Below are positions 1-10,500 of a stretch of DNA of 17,592 bases, piece by piece. The stretch's first letter is position 1. Each line of letters begins with the position of its first letter. The notes below the pieces were generated by a model. It did no database searches, was not told the origin of the DNA, and worked only from the letters and a program-made list of their open reading frames with translations. This stretch comes from Irineochytrium annulatum (lineage: Eukaryota > Chytridiomycota > Chytridiomycetes > Chytridiales > Chytridiaceae), in NCBI GenBank assembly GCA_027600665.1, contig JADGJL010000383.1, forward strand, positions 1 to 17,592. Direction: 5' to 3'. A program made the translations under genes and the position numbers.

Positions 1-109
1 AGATTTGATGCGCTTATACAAGAAAACAACTAGTGAGTTATTATTGGTGGCCGGTGAAAACGACGAACGAGTATGGCTTGAGCATTGCTTGAAATCCCAA
101 GTCCGACAG

Positions 110-3100
110 ATGGAGCCACCTGGCGGCAATCGAGCGGGGAACCGGTTCTCCCGAGGGATCGCCAACCTCTTCAACCATCGCCGGCGGACGCTGGAAGGTG
201 CCGGCCGCCCCTCCAACATTTTTGCTCCGCCCGCGACCTCGCCGGATCAGTCCCGGGATGATCTCTCTCCCTCTCCCATATCCGACACCTCATCGTCCGC
301 CTCCCCGACGCGCGAAATGGACCCGAGATATGAGCCGTCGCCTCTGCCGTCAAGAGTGTCTTTGGAACAGCCGCAATCGCCGGACGCGGAGCTGCCCGAA
401 GGCCGGGAAAGCCTCCAGTCGCTGACCGATGCCGAAAGGGCTTCAAGGACCATGGAACGGAAGAGCGTCAGGGAGGAGCGATCGGAGGGTAAGTGTTTTC
501 GACCACGTCATCCCGTTCCCTGACAAGCAATGACGCGCAACAGCGCCGCCGGCCAATCCTTCCCACCGTCAACCTACCGACGTCGCGCTTGACGACTCCA
601 AGCCCGTCTCGGACCGGCAGAGCCAGCTCTGGCTTGAATCATTGCACGCGCCCCTGGCGAACGTCCACACGTTCACTCAATGCATGGCCCTGACCTCGCC
701 GGAAGGGGATGGGGAGCACGACCTCATCGTGGCCGACTTTGGCGAAACGCCCGCCTGGCTACTCGGACCGTGCGGTGATGCTCCACCGGTGAAGGATGGC
801 TCGTCGGCCGTTACCACCGGGCTCACGTCGACTAAGTCGCATTGGACCGAATTCTCCACACGGATAAAGACCTTTCAAGGTGACATTTCTTTTGCATGAA
901 GTTTAATAATCACGGACACGTATTAACTTCAGATGGCTCCCCGCAGGCCACATGCTCACCGGGGAAGCCGCACTACCTGATCCTCCAACGGCGCTTGTCG
1001 CTTTCTACCCGGACGATCTCACGCCGCGATACCCCGCCCTCGCCCTCGCGTCGGGCGCACATCTCTACATGTACCGACACCGCCGACCATTCTTTAAATT
1101 TACTTTGCCGCGCATCGACCCGGACCCGCTCGAGCGCGAGGTGTGGGAAAATCTGAGGGAGGCCGTAGACCTTGGGGCCATTCGGGAAGCCGGAACGGAA
1201 GCACGGAATAACCTGGAGACCCCGAACGCGGAGGAGTCACCGAACACGGAGGCTATGGTCGGTGCGGGCGTTGAAGGGGCGGAGGGCGACGCGGGAGCGG
1301 CGGACGGCGCGAGTGGGCTGGATCCCGTGGTGCTGGAGAGCGCGCTGATGAGGCTGCGGCATTTGAGGGAGCAGGCGAACGTATTGATGACGCATCGGAG
1401 CCACAGGTTGTTGGCGATAGAGAAGAGCGAGGCGGAGGCATATGTAAGGTCCCGGTCGGGCACACGGCTTTGCATCGAGGTAGGTCGTCGAAGACGTAGC
1501 TCCGTGGGGCATGAACTTTCTTGTCACTGAAGTTTGGCCTCTAAGTAGCCAGTGATTACGTGCATGACGAGGCTCCGGCGGAATCAGATTGATGAGGAAG
1601 CTATGTCATGCTTGGTCATTGGGTCTGAGGAGAGAATTGTGTATATCGTTAGTCCACCAAACTACACCATCATTGAGAAGGTACGACTTTGATTCGCAAC
1701 TTGCCGGATAGTATTTACTTCGTCGTGTAGTTCCAATTGTCAAGCCCGATTGCGTTTCTCGGCGTCTTCGGGCTCTACGACTTCGAGTATCAGATAGCGG
1801 CCGCCTGTCGAGACGGGAATGTTTACTTCCTAACCAAGTAGGTTCGCTTCTCCCGCCACGGTTGCTCCCGTTGCATCCGCTTACCCTTCATTTCGCTCCT
1901 GTATTAGGGACACCTGTAACCGCATAGTGCAACTCCAGGTCCCTGCCTGCGGCCTGCTATATCACGAGAAGGATATTGTCGTCGGCTGTATGAACAACAC
2001 GATTTACGCTTATCAGGTTAAGGTTAGTATTCGCTGACTGGAACTTGCGGTCACAAACTCATCCTGGTCGGCGCACGTAGGGGCGCCTACGGTATACGAT
2101 TGATCTCCCCGCCGCGATCATGACAATGGACGAGGTTAAGCTCGAGTCGAGGGGCTTCGTCGGTTACGCCGTTTCACTTGAGAATGGCGACGTCCGGATA
2201 TACTCCGGCCGGATCCTCATTACGCTTATATCGGTGCATGTATGTAGCGGCCGCCGAAGCGTCTTATATTTATTTGTTGGCTCGTCGCTAACGATTGCCA
2301 AACAACTTAGGAGCCAGTTGTTGCGCTGAAGTTCGGGACGTTCGGGCGGGATCCGGGCGCGATGGTGATGGTGCTGAAGAGGGGCGGCATCTTGGTCAGA
2401 ATACTGAAGCGGACGGCGGATTTGTCGTGGGGATTGAACAGCACGGGCCCGCCGTGGCAGCAAAGCGTACCAATTCCGGTTCCGAGAAAGACGAAGGTAT
2501 TCCTGGACGAAACCAACCGCGAGAAGGAGAATGCGACAGGTATGCCTCCGCTCTTGCCTGCCGCGAATAGGCCGACGGTGCAAGTGCCTTACTAACGTGC
2601 TTTCGTCCAGAAATCCATCGCAGTTTCCGAAGAGACCTGATGCGGCTCCGCTTGCTTGTGAAACGCGCATATGTGAAGACTATCAAGGAGGCGAAAAACC
2701 CTATGGTCACTGCTCCGGGAGGGACGCAAATCCGATTAGAGACAGAGGTGAGGCTTCCCATATATTCACTTTTTTTTCAGTCGTTTAAGCAACCGTCTCC
2801 GACAAATCTTAGCTGCAGGGTCTTGGCCCCACTTTCACTCTCGTCCTCACCTTTCGAAATGTCGGATCCGAGCCGGCAAAAAACATTATGGCACACGTTA
2901 TCGCGGCCGATACGGAATGTCATCGAATATCCCGGCCACTCGTTCATGTGCGCGTAATCTCTTCGTTATGTGCCGACGCCGAATACTCACGTGTCATATG
3001 TTCATTGTTTTTCTTGCATTGGCTTACTGCAGGCACCGTTCATTATACCCAACGAGTCGCTGGTTCGGACAACGCAGGTTATCTGCCTAGATGTTAACAG

Positions 3101-3215
3101 GGTCGGGAAGGTAAAGGTGGTTGTCATCGATGCGTCACCATCAAAGATGGGGATCACTCAGTCGCCGTTAATCTCGAGCGAGGTGGAGGTGCCGCTACCA
3201 ACGACGTACTGCTGA
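110..3215 (+). CDS. BBS1: BBS1, BBSome subunit (Bardet-Biedl syndrome 1 protein), 11 exons
   Basis: Core subunit of the BBSome, the coat complex that carries membrane proteins in and out of cilia; in other organisms its N-terminal beta-propeller binds the GTPase ARL6/BBS3. Exons: 110-488, 544-879, 947-1479, 1549-1680, 1731-1837, 1908-2022, 2081-2239, 2311-2539, 2611-2747, 2813-2953 (or 2947), 3033-3215; all phases agree, giving about 816 residues against 593 in human. Visible motifs matching the family: ANVHTFTQCMAL, ALALASGAHLYMY, RRPFFKFTLP, AAACRDGNVY, DLPAAIMTM, NGDVRIY, GILVRILKRTA, VPRKTKVFLDET and, in the C-terminal GAE region, LQGLGPTFTLVLTFRN. Homology starts only near residue 155; the preceding part is Ser/Pro/Arg-rich. 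A second Glu/Ala/Gly-rich insert lies near residues 315-365. The ATG at 110 was chosen because sequence before it is AT-rich and includes a tiny upstream ORF (ATG at 73); an in-frame ATG at 8 would add 34 residues. The 2948/2954 donor is ambiguous. Confidence 0.93.
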
Positions 3216-3914
3216 CAAAAGGAATGGGTGAAAGTGATGAAGGAAGATGAGAGGAGAACACTTTGCAGCAGAACTTAATTATATACCATAACGCATTCGA
3301 ATAGAAGAAATACAATAATGCCCAAGCCAAATTAACCAAAATGTCGGTAGCCTTCAAAACAGTAACCATCCTACAAAATCAGGAGGACCGCTCTGTAACC
3401 ACCTGTCCTTCTTTGCATCGCGTTTAACCAACTGAGAACGGAATATCAAAAGGCCAGTCTTCAATGACGAAGAATGTCCCAGCGTTCAAAGGGTAGATAA
3501 AGATGCATTCGCTTAATGTTTTGTTCCCCCCCAAAAAAAGCAAGTGATGACATGACTCCTAAAAGGCAACCGGGACAGGACGACAAGAAGCAAAGACAAT
3601 ACCATCCACTCCTCTTATCGACAATTCCCAAGCTTCCCTCTCAGACATCATGATCGCGCTGCAACGAAAAGAACAGATAAAGAACGAGCGGCACGGCCAA
3701 AAACTAGAACGATAAAAGTGAGAGCGGGCACCCCAGGCAAACCCCTCGCCAACAAGAAATCAACGCAGGGAAAAGGTGAGCTTTTGTTGTCGATGAACCG
3801 CGAAGAAAAACATTGACACAAACCTTCTCGAAAAAGACGTGACGAGAAGTGTCAAGAAAAAGAAGCATAATGGTGGGACGGCACTCCTTTGCAACCATGC
3901 TAACGTCGAGATAG
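3216..3914. other. Spacer: BBS1 3' UTR, then NAP1 5' region with unlocated first exon(s)
   Basis: No recognisable protein is encoded on either strand. The left part is AT-rich and should hold the BBS1 3' UTR. The right part must hold the start of NAP1. A CTAAC branch-like element at 3899-3903 followed by TAG at 3912-3914 marks the end of an intron, so at least one exon lies upstream. ATG triplets at 3341, 3464, 3547, 3552, 3650, 3793 and 3870 were tested; none connects through a good donor, in phase, to the exon at 3915 to give a NAP1-like N-terminus. Candidate donors are GTGAGA at 3718 and GTGAGC at 3776. Confidence 0.55.
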
Positions 3915-5352
3915 TCCACCATCGAAGAGGTTTCGGAGCCGCTTCCGGCTGAGGTGAAGAGGCGGTTGAACTGTCTGAAGAATCTGCAGGTGTGTGTTCT
4001 CATGTATCGCCTTTGGGCCAGGATTTCTTAGATGCATTTTCAAGGACAACCACTCCGAGCTTGAGGCCAAGTTCCGCGAGGAGGTCCTGGAGCTCGAGAA
4101 GAAGTACCTGGGTCTCTACAAGCCCTTGTACAGCAAGGTATGTGATCCGTGGCGATATCGCGAAGGGGAGGAGGTGTGCTAAAACCAAATGCTTCTTTCA
4201 ACAGCGGTCCGAGATTGTTGCGGGAAAGGTGGAGCCGACGGACGCCGAGTGCAACCGCGAGAAGGACGATGAAGACGTATGATGTCTCACCAGCAACGTT
4301 TTGGGGATTAATGACGATTATTGTTGTTGACAGGAGGATGATGACGAGGCACCGGCGAACCCGAGCGCAACGCCCGTTTCCGGCATCCCAAACTTCTGGC
4401 TGACCGCCCTGAAGAACAACCGAGTTCTTTCTTCCACCATCTTTGCGCGGGATGAGGACGCCTTGAAGAGCTTGACGGACATCCGTGTCGCCTACCTCGA
4501 CGACAACCCGGTACATCCTATTTTGTCGCTTTTTGAGATTGCTACGGCGTCTCCTGACCGTGTGATATTTTAGGGTTTCAAACTAGAGTTTTCCTTCGCC
4601 GACAACGACTACTTCACGAACAAGGTGCTGGAGAAGACCTACTTCCTGCACAACTCGGTCGATGCTGGCTATGGGGACGTCGTCTACGACCGCGCGGAGG
4701 GTACGAAGATTGAGTGGAAGGAAGGAAAGGATCTAAGCGTCACGATCGAGATCAAGAAGCAGCGGCACAAGGGTACGTTGATTTGCGGCAAGCTGACGGG
4801 GAGACTTCCGTTTGTCCCGCTTTGGCCTCGTGGTTGCTCTTGTCTTTCGTAGAGACTAACCATTTTGCTCAGCGTCGAACAAGACGAGGACAGTGAAGAA
4901 GACAGTCCCCGCAGAAACGTTCTTCTCGTTTTTCACGCCGCCAAAGCCACCGACGGAGGAGGACGAGGAGGTCGAGGAAGAGGTGGGGAACGTCGGCGAT
5001 GTGGATGATGTCATGCTGAGATATGTGAATAGGTTGAAGACAAGTTGGAGGCCGATTATGAGTGCGGGGAAATCATCAAGGAGAAGATCATCCCGCATGC
5101 CGTCGACTGGTTTACCGGCAAGGCGCTCCTCTATGAGGATAGCGATTACGATGGTTTGATAGATTGAGTTACCATCTGAGAGCTAAGCAGTACATCTAGA
5201 GGAGGGTGGGTTCTTTGGCGATGGGGGGGACGACGACGAGGACGACGACGACGACGAGGACGGTGCTGGTGACAACCAGGAGAAGCCGCCTGAGGTTTGT
5301 GTTGTGACTTATTGCCTGGTTTTGCTGACTTTTGTAGTGCAAACAGCAGTAG
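3915..5352 (+). CDS. NAP1: Nucleosome assembly protein 1 (NAP1), 5' end unresolved, at least 9 exons
   Basis: Histone H2A-H2B chaperone that shuttles between cytoplasm and nucleus. Exons: 3915-3989, 4045-4137, 4205-4276, 4334-4510, 4574-4772, 4873-4982, 5033-5153, 5200-5294, 5338-5352, giving 318 residues without the missing N-terminus. Family landmarks in order: [16 protein letters not shown] and the dimerisation helix ([22 protein letters not shown]), then [68 protein letters not shown], an acidic tail of runs of Asp/Glu, and C-terminal CKQQ followed by TAG. CKQQ is the same CaaX-type end as in animal NAP1L1, so prenylation is expected. A TGA at 5165 would end the protein early if the intron at 5154-5199 were retained. 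The intron after 4982 is the least certain: a 50-nt intron (4983-5032) with a weak GTGGGG donor fits best. No start codon could be assigned. Confidence 0.92.
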
Positions 5353-5673
5353 TTTTTTGTTGTTTGTATCTTTCTCATCATTCTGCGAGGGCCGAGGTGC
5401 TCATAATATATTTACATTGGAAGTAGAGTCTTGCATCGTCGTCCTCCGATGACAAAAAGCGAACGATCGTCAAATCCCCACCTGATGCGATAGTCAGGCC
5501 TTCGCCACAACCGAGCCTAAGGCCGCAGACGCCGCGGCTGCTTGTGGAGGGCAGGTGGCCTGCCTCGGCATGTCATGCGATTAATGGCTTCGACGCTCCA
5601 AGATTTTCTGCGGTCGGTTGTCCAGATTTACATGGCGCCTTGATTAGCATTGTCGCTCAATGAGCACCTGTGA
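5353..5673. other. Spacer: NAP1 3' UTR and promoter of the Ser/Thr-rich gene
   Basis: The first about 80 bases are T-rich, as expected for the NAP1 3' UTR. No RNA gene, TATA box or conserved protein is visible in the rest. ATGs near 5584 and 5631 open only short frames, and none supplies a signal peptide that joins in phase to the gene at 5674. Confidence 0.6.
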
Positions 5674-6738
5674 ATGCCCAAGAGCATACGACGCGCCGCG
5701 AAAAACGTAGCACCGCGAACGGAACGACGTCCCCGTCGCCAAACCGCGCTCAAGATGCAACTGGCAGGCCTGCCAACCGCGTGCTCGGCGTGGCACACGC
5801 GCACCAACACCCTAACCGTCACGGTCGTGCCTACGGTCTTCGTGAAGACAATCTTCAGCACCCAGGTCGATGTCGTCACGCAGTTTGAGACTGTCTTCGA
5901 TACGGTCCACGTCACGCGCACCGAGACCGACTTCGTGACCGTGATGGGGACCGTCTTTGTGGATGGCACCCCATCACCTACGACAACGACGCCCTCGGAT
6001 TCTAACACCGACTTTGTGCCGTCGCCAACGATCACGCCGCCTGCCGACGCGAGCTCAAGTGCTGAGATCTCGCCGACGCCGTTCCCTTCGTCGACGGACG
6101 CGACCTCAAGCACTGATGTCGCTTCGGCGCCAGCGAATGCGGCCTCGAGCACGGATATCCCTTCGGCGCCGGCCGACGCGACGTTATCCCAGTCGACCGA
6201 GTCAATCGCGATATCGGCTGCAGAGCCGGCCACAGACATCCCGACATCCCCGTCTACGGACATGCCGACGTCCGCGTCGTCCTCGGACATCTCGACGTCA
6301 GCGTCGTTTACGGACAGTCCGACGTCGGCGTCGGCCACAGATATCCCGACGTCGGCGTCGTCCACGGACTCGACCACTTCAAGCGATTTCGCCACGACAA
6401 CCACGGCCTCAACGGACGCGTCCGTCGCGACGACGGTGGACCCGCTGATCGTGAATGGCCAGGTGTTTACGAGCACGGACTCGGCGACCACTTCGACCTT
6501 CGTTTTCATCCCCGTCGTCACAAGCACTGACGAGTTCCCTACCACGACCACCGCGGCGGCGATCATCTTGGATGCGGGGTTCACGAGCACGGACACTGCG
6601 GAAGCGACGACCACTGTGGCGCCGATCATCGTCAACTCGCCCGTCTTCGTTGCAAGCGCGACGGACACGGATACGGCTGCTAGCGAGCCCACCATGGGAT
6701 CCTTGCTTTGGCGGAGATTCTGGGTGCCCCGTCCGTAA
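5674..6738 (+). CDS. Ser/Thr-rich low-complexity (mucin-like) protein
   Basis: Single uninterrupted frame of 354 residues with no recognisable catalytic domain. Residues 1-30 are basic (RRAAK, RTERRPRR). Residues about 45-95 are rich in alternating Thr and Val (NTLTVTVVPTVFVKTIF, VVTQFETVFDT), a pattern common in fungal wall and secreted proteins. From about residue 100 on it is Thr/Ser/Ala/Pro/Asp-rich with tandem repeats (separate entries), and the last third has repeated FTSTD and PLIVN/PIIVN blocks. This would suit an O-glycosylated surface protein, but I see no convincing signal peptide, membrane anchor or GPI signal. Either the gene has an unrecognised upstream exon, or a GTAAGG donor at 6735 changes the C-terminus, or the protein is not secreted. 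The opposite strand is open for an almost identical length, so the strand assignment rests on the T/V and TSTD patterns alone. Confidence 0.5.
   Translation: MPKSIRRAAKNVAPRTERRPRRQTALKMQLAGLPTACSAWHTRTNTLTVTVVPTVFVKTIFSTQVDVVTQFETVFDTVHVTRTETDFVTVMGTVFVDGTPSPTTTTPSDSNTDFVPSPTITPPADASSSAEISPTPFPSSTDATSSTDVASAPANAASSTDIPSAPADATLSQSTESIAISAAEPATDIPTSPSTDMPTSASSSDISTSASFTDSPTSASATDIPTSASSTDSTTSSDFATTTTASTDASVATTVDPLIVNGQVFTSTDSATTSTFVFIPVVTSTDEFPTTTTAAAIILDAGFTSTDTAEATTTVAPIIVNSPVFVASATDTDTAASEPTMGSLLWRRFWVPRP
6100..6183 (+). repeat. Two 42-bp tandem coding repeats (14 residues each)
   Basis: Two adjacent in-frame units (6100-6141 and 6142-6183) encode the pattern A-T/A-S-S-T-D-V/I-A/P-S-A-P-A-N/D-A. 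They differ at several bases, so the duplication is not recent or is held by selection on the protein. Confidence 0.8.
6232..6375 (+). repeat. 27-bp tandem coding repeat array, about 5 copies (TDxPTSASx)
   Basis: Units at 6232-6255 (8 codons), 6256-6282, 6283-6309, 6310-6336, 6337-6363 and a partial unit to about 6375 each encode a variant of T/S-D-I/M/S-P/S-T-S-A/P-S-x. Such units are typical of length-variable, O-glycosylated stalks of fungal surface proteins. Confidence 0.85.
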
Positions 6739-7524
6739 GGACATTCTCTTCTGGTAGGTTGACTCGATTTTTGTCCGGTGCGTCCGTCACACGGCTGAGA
6801 TCCATTAAAGATATGTGTTTTTCTGATGGATGGATTTGTTCGAGACTCGGTTCAAACGTGAAGGGAATTTTCAGGATCAGTGGTGGACTAAGATTTGATA
6901 TAGACATTGCAGTTGATAAAAATATAATCATAAAGTTGCAATGACTTTTGTTGCTTGCTTGCTTGTTTTTTTGTTTTTTTTCTTGGGCATTATTCGCACT
7001 TCGGCATGTTTTCAAAGGAATCCCATATCCAACCTTCGTTATATTTGCAAACTCAATCAAAGAAGATTTAGGAAAGCAAATTGCTCGTTACTACAGGGAA
7101 CTCTTGGACAAGCCAGGATGACGAACGGAATGAATAGAGACGAATGAAAAAAAGCCGCACATTCGACATATCTGCAACCCCGCATAAACTTCCATGCGGA
7201 ACCATATTGCCTGCAAATATTCCAGAGAGAACAACTACCAGTCCTCTACCCACATACAACACGCCTTCTTGTAAAGCCAGAGGATGAGCAACGCTTTAAA
7301 TGCTAACGCGCTGAGGACGGGGAGGAAACTTGACGAACAGCGGAAGGAAGTGAAAGAGAACGAAAACGACAAGAAACAAGCTTCATTTCAACCATGGCTA
7401 GTGAAGAGGGAGCAGAGACAAGCCACTACAAGAGGAAAACGATAAGTGGAGAGGAGGACGCACATTTCACTCCTTTAAAAAAGTGAGAGGACCACTTACA
7501 TGGGATTAACGCTCGACATCGAAT
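6739..7524. other. Convergent spacer between the Ser/Thr-rich gene and Argonaute
   Basis: AT-rich, with T-runs around 6960-6980 and A/G-rich sequence around 7320-7440. It must carry the 3' UTRs of the two converging genes. No conserved protein, tRNA or rRNA was seen. On the minus strand, a GTAAGT donor-like site lies just beyond the Argonaute stop (around 7494-7499), which may be chance or mark a 3' UTR intron. Confidence 0.6.
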
Positions 7525-10500
7525 TCACATATAGTACATAGTCGATGCGATCCGCGGGTGCACGGATCGGAACTTCGATGCGAAGAAGTCGAAGGACGGC
7601 TGGATAAGAGAATTAGTACGAGTAAAATTGAGTGATATTGCAAGATCGAAGATGCGCACCGTTGACCCGCTCGCCGAGATAGACTCATCGAATTCGTCGC
7701 CCGCAAAGTGGAGAGCGGCTCTCTTGGCGGCCAGGTGGGCGTAGTAAGCCGGTGGGCAGAGCGAGACGCTCCTAGTGGCCTTGGCGTACTCGTAACACAG
7801 GTTAAAGGTGTAGGCCTGAAGTTGGTCGGGCTTGAATGCATTCTCGTCATAAATCACCGTGTAATGAGCGGGGCGCGACGTGCCCTGGAGACCGGCGTGC
7901 GAGTTCAAAAAGAAGTCTGGGGTGGTTGAGGGGACAGAGTTTAGACGTTAGCAACGTGTGCTTGGAGGCGAGAAGTTAAGGACGAAGGGAAAGGGAGAAC
8001 TCCTAACCGTACTGGCCCGGGTGGACGATGTGTGTATCGATACACGTCCCGGGTTGAACATTCCCGGACTTATCGGATTCCGTCGGGCTCATCGGGAAGA
8101 ATCGGACATTGTGCCGCTTTTGAACAACGATGTAAGTCAGAGTCGGGCGATAGCTCTCATCGAGCTGACTGCAGGCGCGGAGGACGGCCTGCACCTCCCT
8201 GCTGAGGACCTCGCGGAACTGGTTGGAGGCCACGCCGTCGCGATAGAATATTAAGCGGGCGGGCCTGACGCCATTGCGATCGGCGAAGATCCTGATAAGC
8301 TCCGAGACCATCTTGCCGACCAACTCCATCGTGTCCTAGATCACATAAAATTTAGAACACAGGGAATATTTGCAAATAACCAAGTTGAAAACTTACCGAA
8401 GGACCGCGTGTTCTCTCAAGCTCCCCAGCGCCAGTGGTTTCCTTTTGCCTCTGAATGGAGAAGCGCGACGCGTACCGGCAGAACTCGCGGTCCATAGAGC
8501 CGACAACGGCCGCGACCGATGGTTTAAACAGTTGGCCGGGGGCCGGGTGCGTGACATCGGCGCCGACCAACATTGTTGGTCGGTCGCTAAACGCCTTGAC
8601 TGAATCAGAGGAGACAGTCTGGTTTAAACCCTCAAGCTTGGCGTTGACTTTAATCCTGGATTGCAGAGACGGTTTATAGAGGCGAAAATCCACAGGGATT
8701 TAACTTACAGGACGTTCGCGATGTACTGGATGTTCTTCTTTTTAACATGCGAGCTGTTGGCGGAAGGTGCGAAGGGCGGAGTGAGGGTTGAAGAGCGAGA
8801 AATGATAAAAACGTACCTTTGAACGCACTGCGTGACCACGCCGATGTCCGTGTCCCCAGCGATTTTCAGCCTTTTGTAAAGCTCAGCGCCTTTATCGGGC
8901 AGCACGATCACGATGAGGCTCGGAGGAGCCTTGGTGGCGTCGAGAGCAGTCTTACCGATGTCGAGAATGACCTGCTTCATATCCTTCGTCGGACTGGTCT
9001 TGACGATTGGAGGCCGCTCGAGCTTGAATTTGAGGCCCATCTTCTTGCCGGTCTTTTAAAAGGGTCAGATATGGACTTCATCTAAGCAAGGTAAGAGCAA
9101 GAAGAAATACTACCTTGACGAACTCGCTCGTGAAGCCTTGAACGTCGGTGTCGTCCAACCTGGCGAGGTTAACGACAGCCCACGACTTGAGCTCAATAGC
9201 GGCCGTAACCATCTTGCCAGCGAGGTTCCAAGCTCCCGCAGCAAGCTCCTTGTGGGAGAGGTTGGCATCGGCGCCCGAGCCTCCGTACTACCAGCATAAG
9301 ATCAGGACGCGACGCTCAACAGAGAAACTAAATATTAAAAGGGGTGTACATACCTTAACTTTCGGATAGGGGAGGATGCGGGCGGGGATCTCCGCGGGCT
9401 GATTCTTGATTAGGAGGCCAAACTCGTTGACGAACCTTTATATCTCCATCAGCACCGGCATGAAATAGAGGCAAGAAGAAGTGTTACTTGTTGTCGCCGC
9501 CGACCATCTCATCGAACCCGGCTTTAATATCGGTCAGGCGGACCTGGGGCCTCAGGCACGTGAAGGTGATCATGTTTGCCGTCTGCTCCGGGCTTAACTT
9601 GCGGACGTAGGGCTGACCCTGGGGAACGTCGCAGCACTCGATCGGCAAAAAGGTCTGTTGGCAGATGGGAAGTAGAAGCGAAGATTATTAGACGGATAAG
9701 AGTGATTAAGAAATAAATCGGCGAAGATCACTTACGTCCTTGTTAGTCGGGCCGACAGAGACGCAAGGCGCGTTCGGGTATCTGAGAGTCTTACCGTAAT
9801 GGATCTGGAAAAACTGAAACAGCGTCATCCTGTTACGTGCTTGCGTCAGTAGACATAGCGATACGAATCACGAGTAACGAAAAAAAAAATACTCTTGAGT
9901 AACGCCCTCGTGTTCAACAGGAAAGCGAATGTGGTTCGCATCCTGATCGACGATCTTCTTGAATCTTTGTGTAAAATCAAATTAAAAGTCGTTGGTAGGA
10001 GACAATAATGCTTGGTTGCTACCTGTACTTGCGCTTTATCTCGCCGCGGTGGTTGACCTGGACGCGAGACTTGGAAAGCAAATGGTTGACTCTATGATGA
10101 CAATGCGAAGGTAAAAAAAAACACCCCCGGGGGGATCACTGAAAATACAACAGGGAAGAGTTTGAGGACGTTACCTCTCGCGGCTACCCTTATCCCACTT
10201 GACCTGTTCGAACGACTTAAAGCCAAACATGTCGGCGATGAAGGTGGTCAGAGGACCCGCTTTGAGGAATGCGGTAGCGGCAGCGTTAATGTTGAGGAGA
10301 GGGACTCCTTGACCGGGACGGATGGACAACTTCCACCCGCGCCAGGCCTCGAGGCCGCCGCCGAGACTCATCTTGCGGTCAGGGGTGTAGAGGCCACGGC
10401 AAGACTAGGTGAAGAAAGAAGAAAAAGCGCAAAGTTAAGATGAGGCGAGGCATAATGTGAATGGACTAAAAAGTACATGTTCGAACCTGCGTGTACAGCT

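Noticed and set aside
2748..2780. T-rich ...TTTTTCAG acceptor at 2780 in BBS1
   Set aside because: It puts the next exon in the wrong frame; the TTAG acceptor at 2812 restores the conserved LQGLGPTF.
3704..4003. 99-codon minus-strand frame over the NAP1 start region
   Set aside because: No conserved motif, and it overlaps a certain NAP1 exon.
5165..5167. In-frame TGA as the NAP1 stop codon
   Set aside because: Splicing 5154-5199 and 5295-5337 continues into the acidic tail and the family's CKQQ end, which cannot be chance.
5200..5280. GAC/GAG microsatellite-like run
   Set aside because: Explained as the acidic C-terminal tail of NAP1 rather than an independent repeat element.
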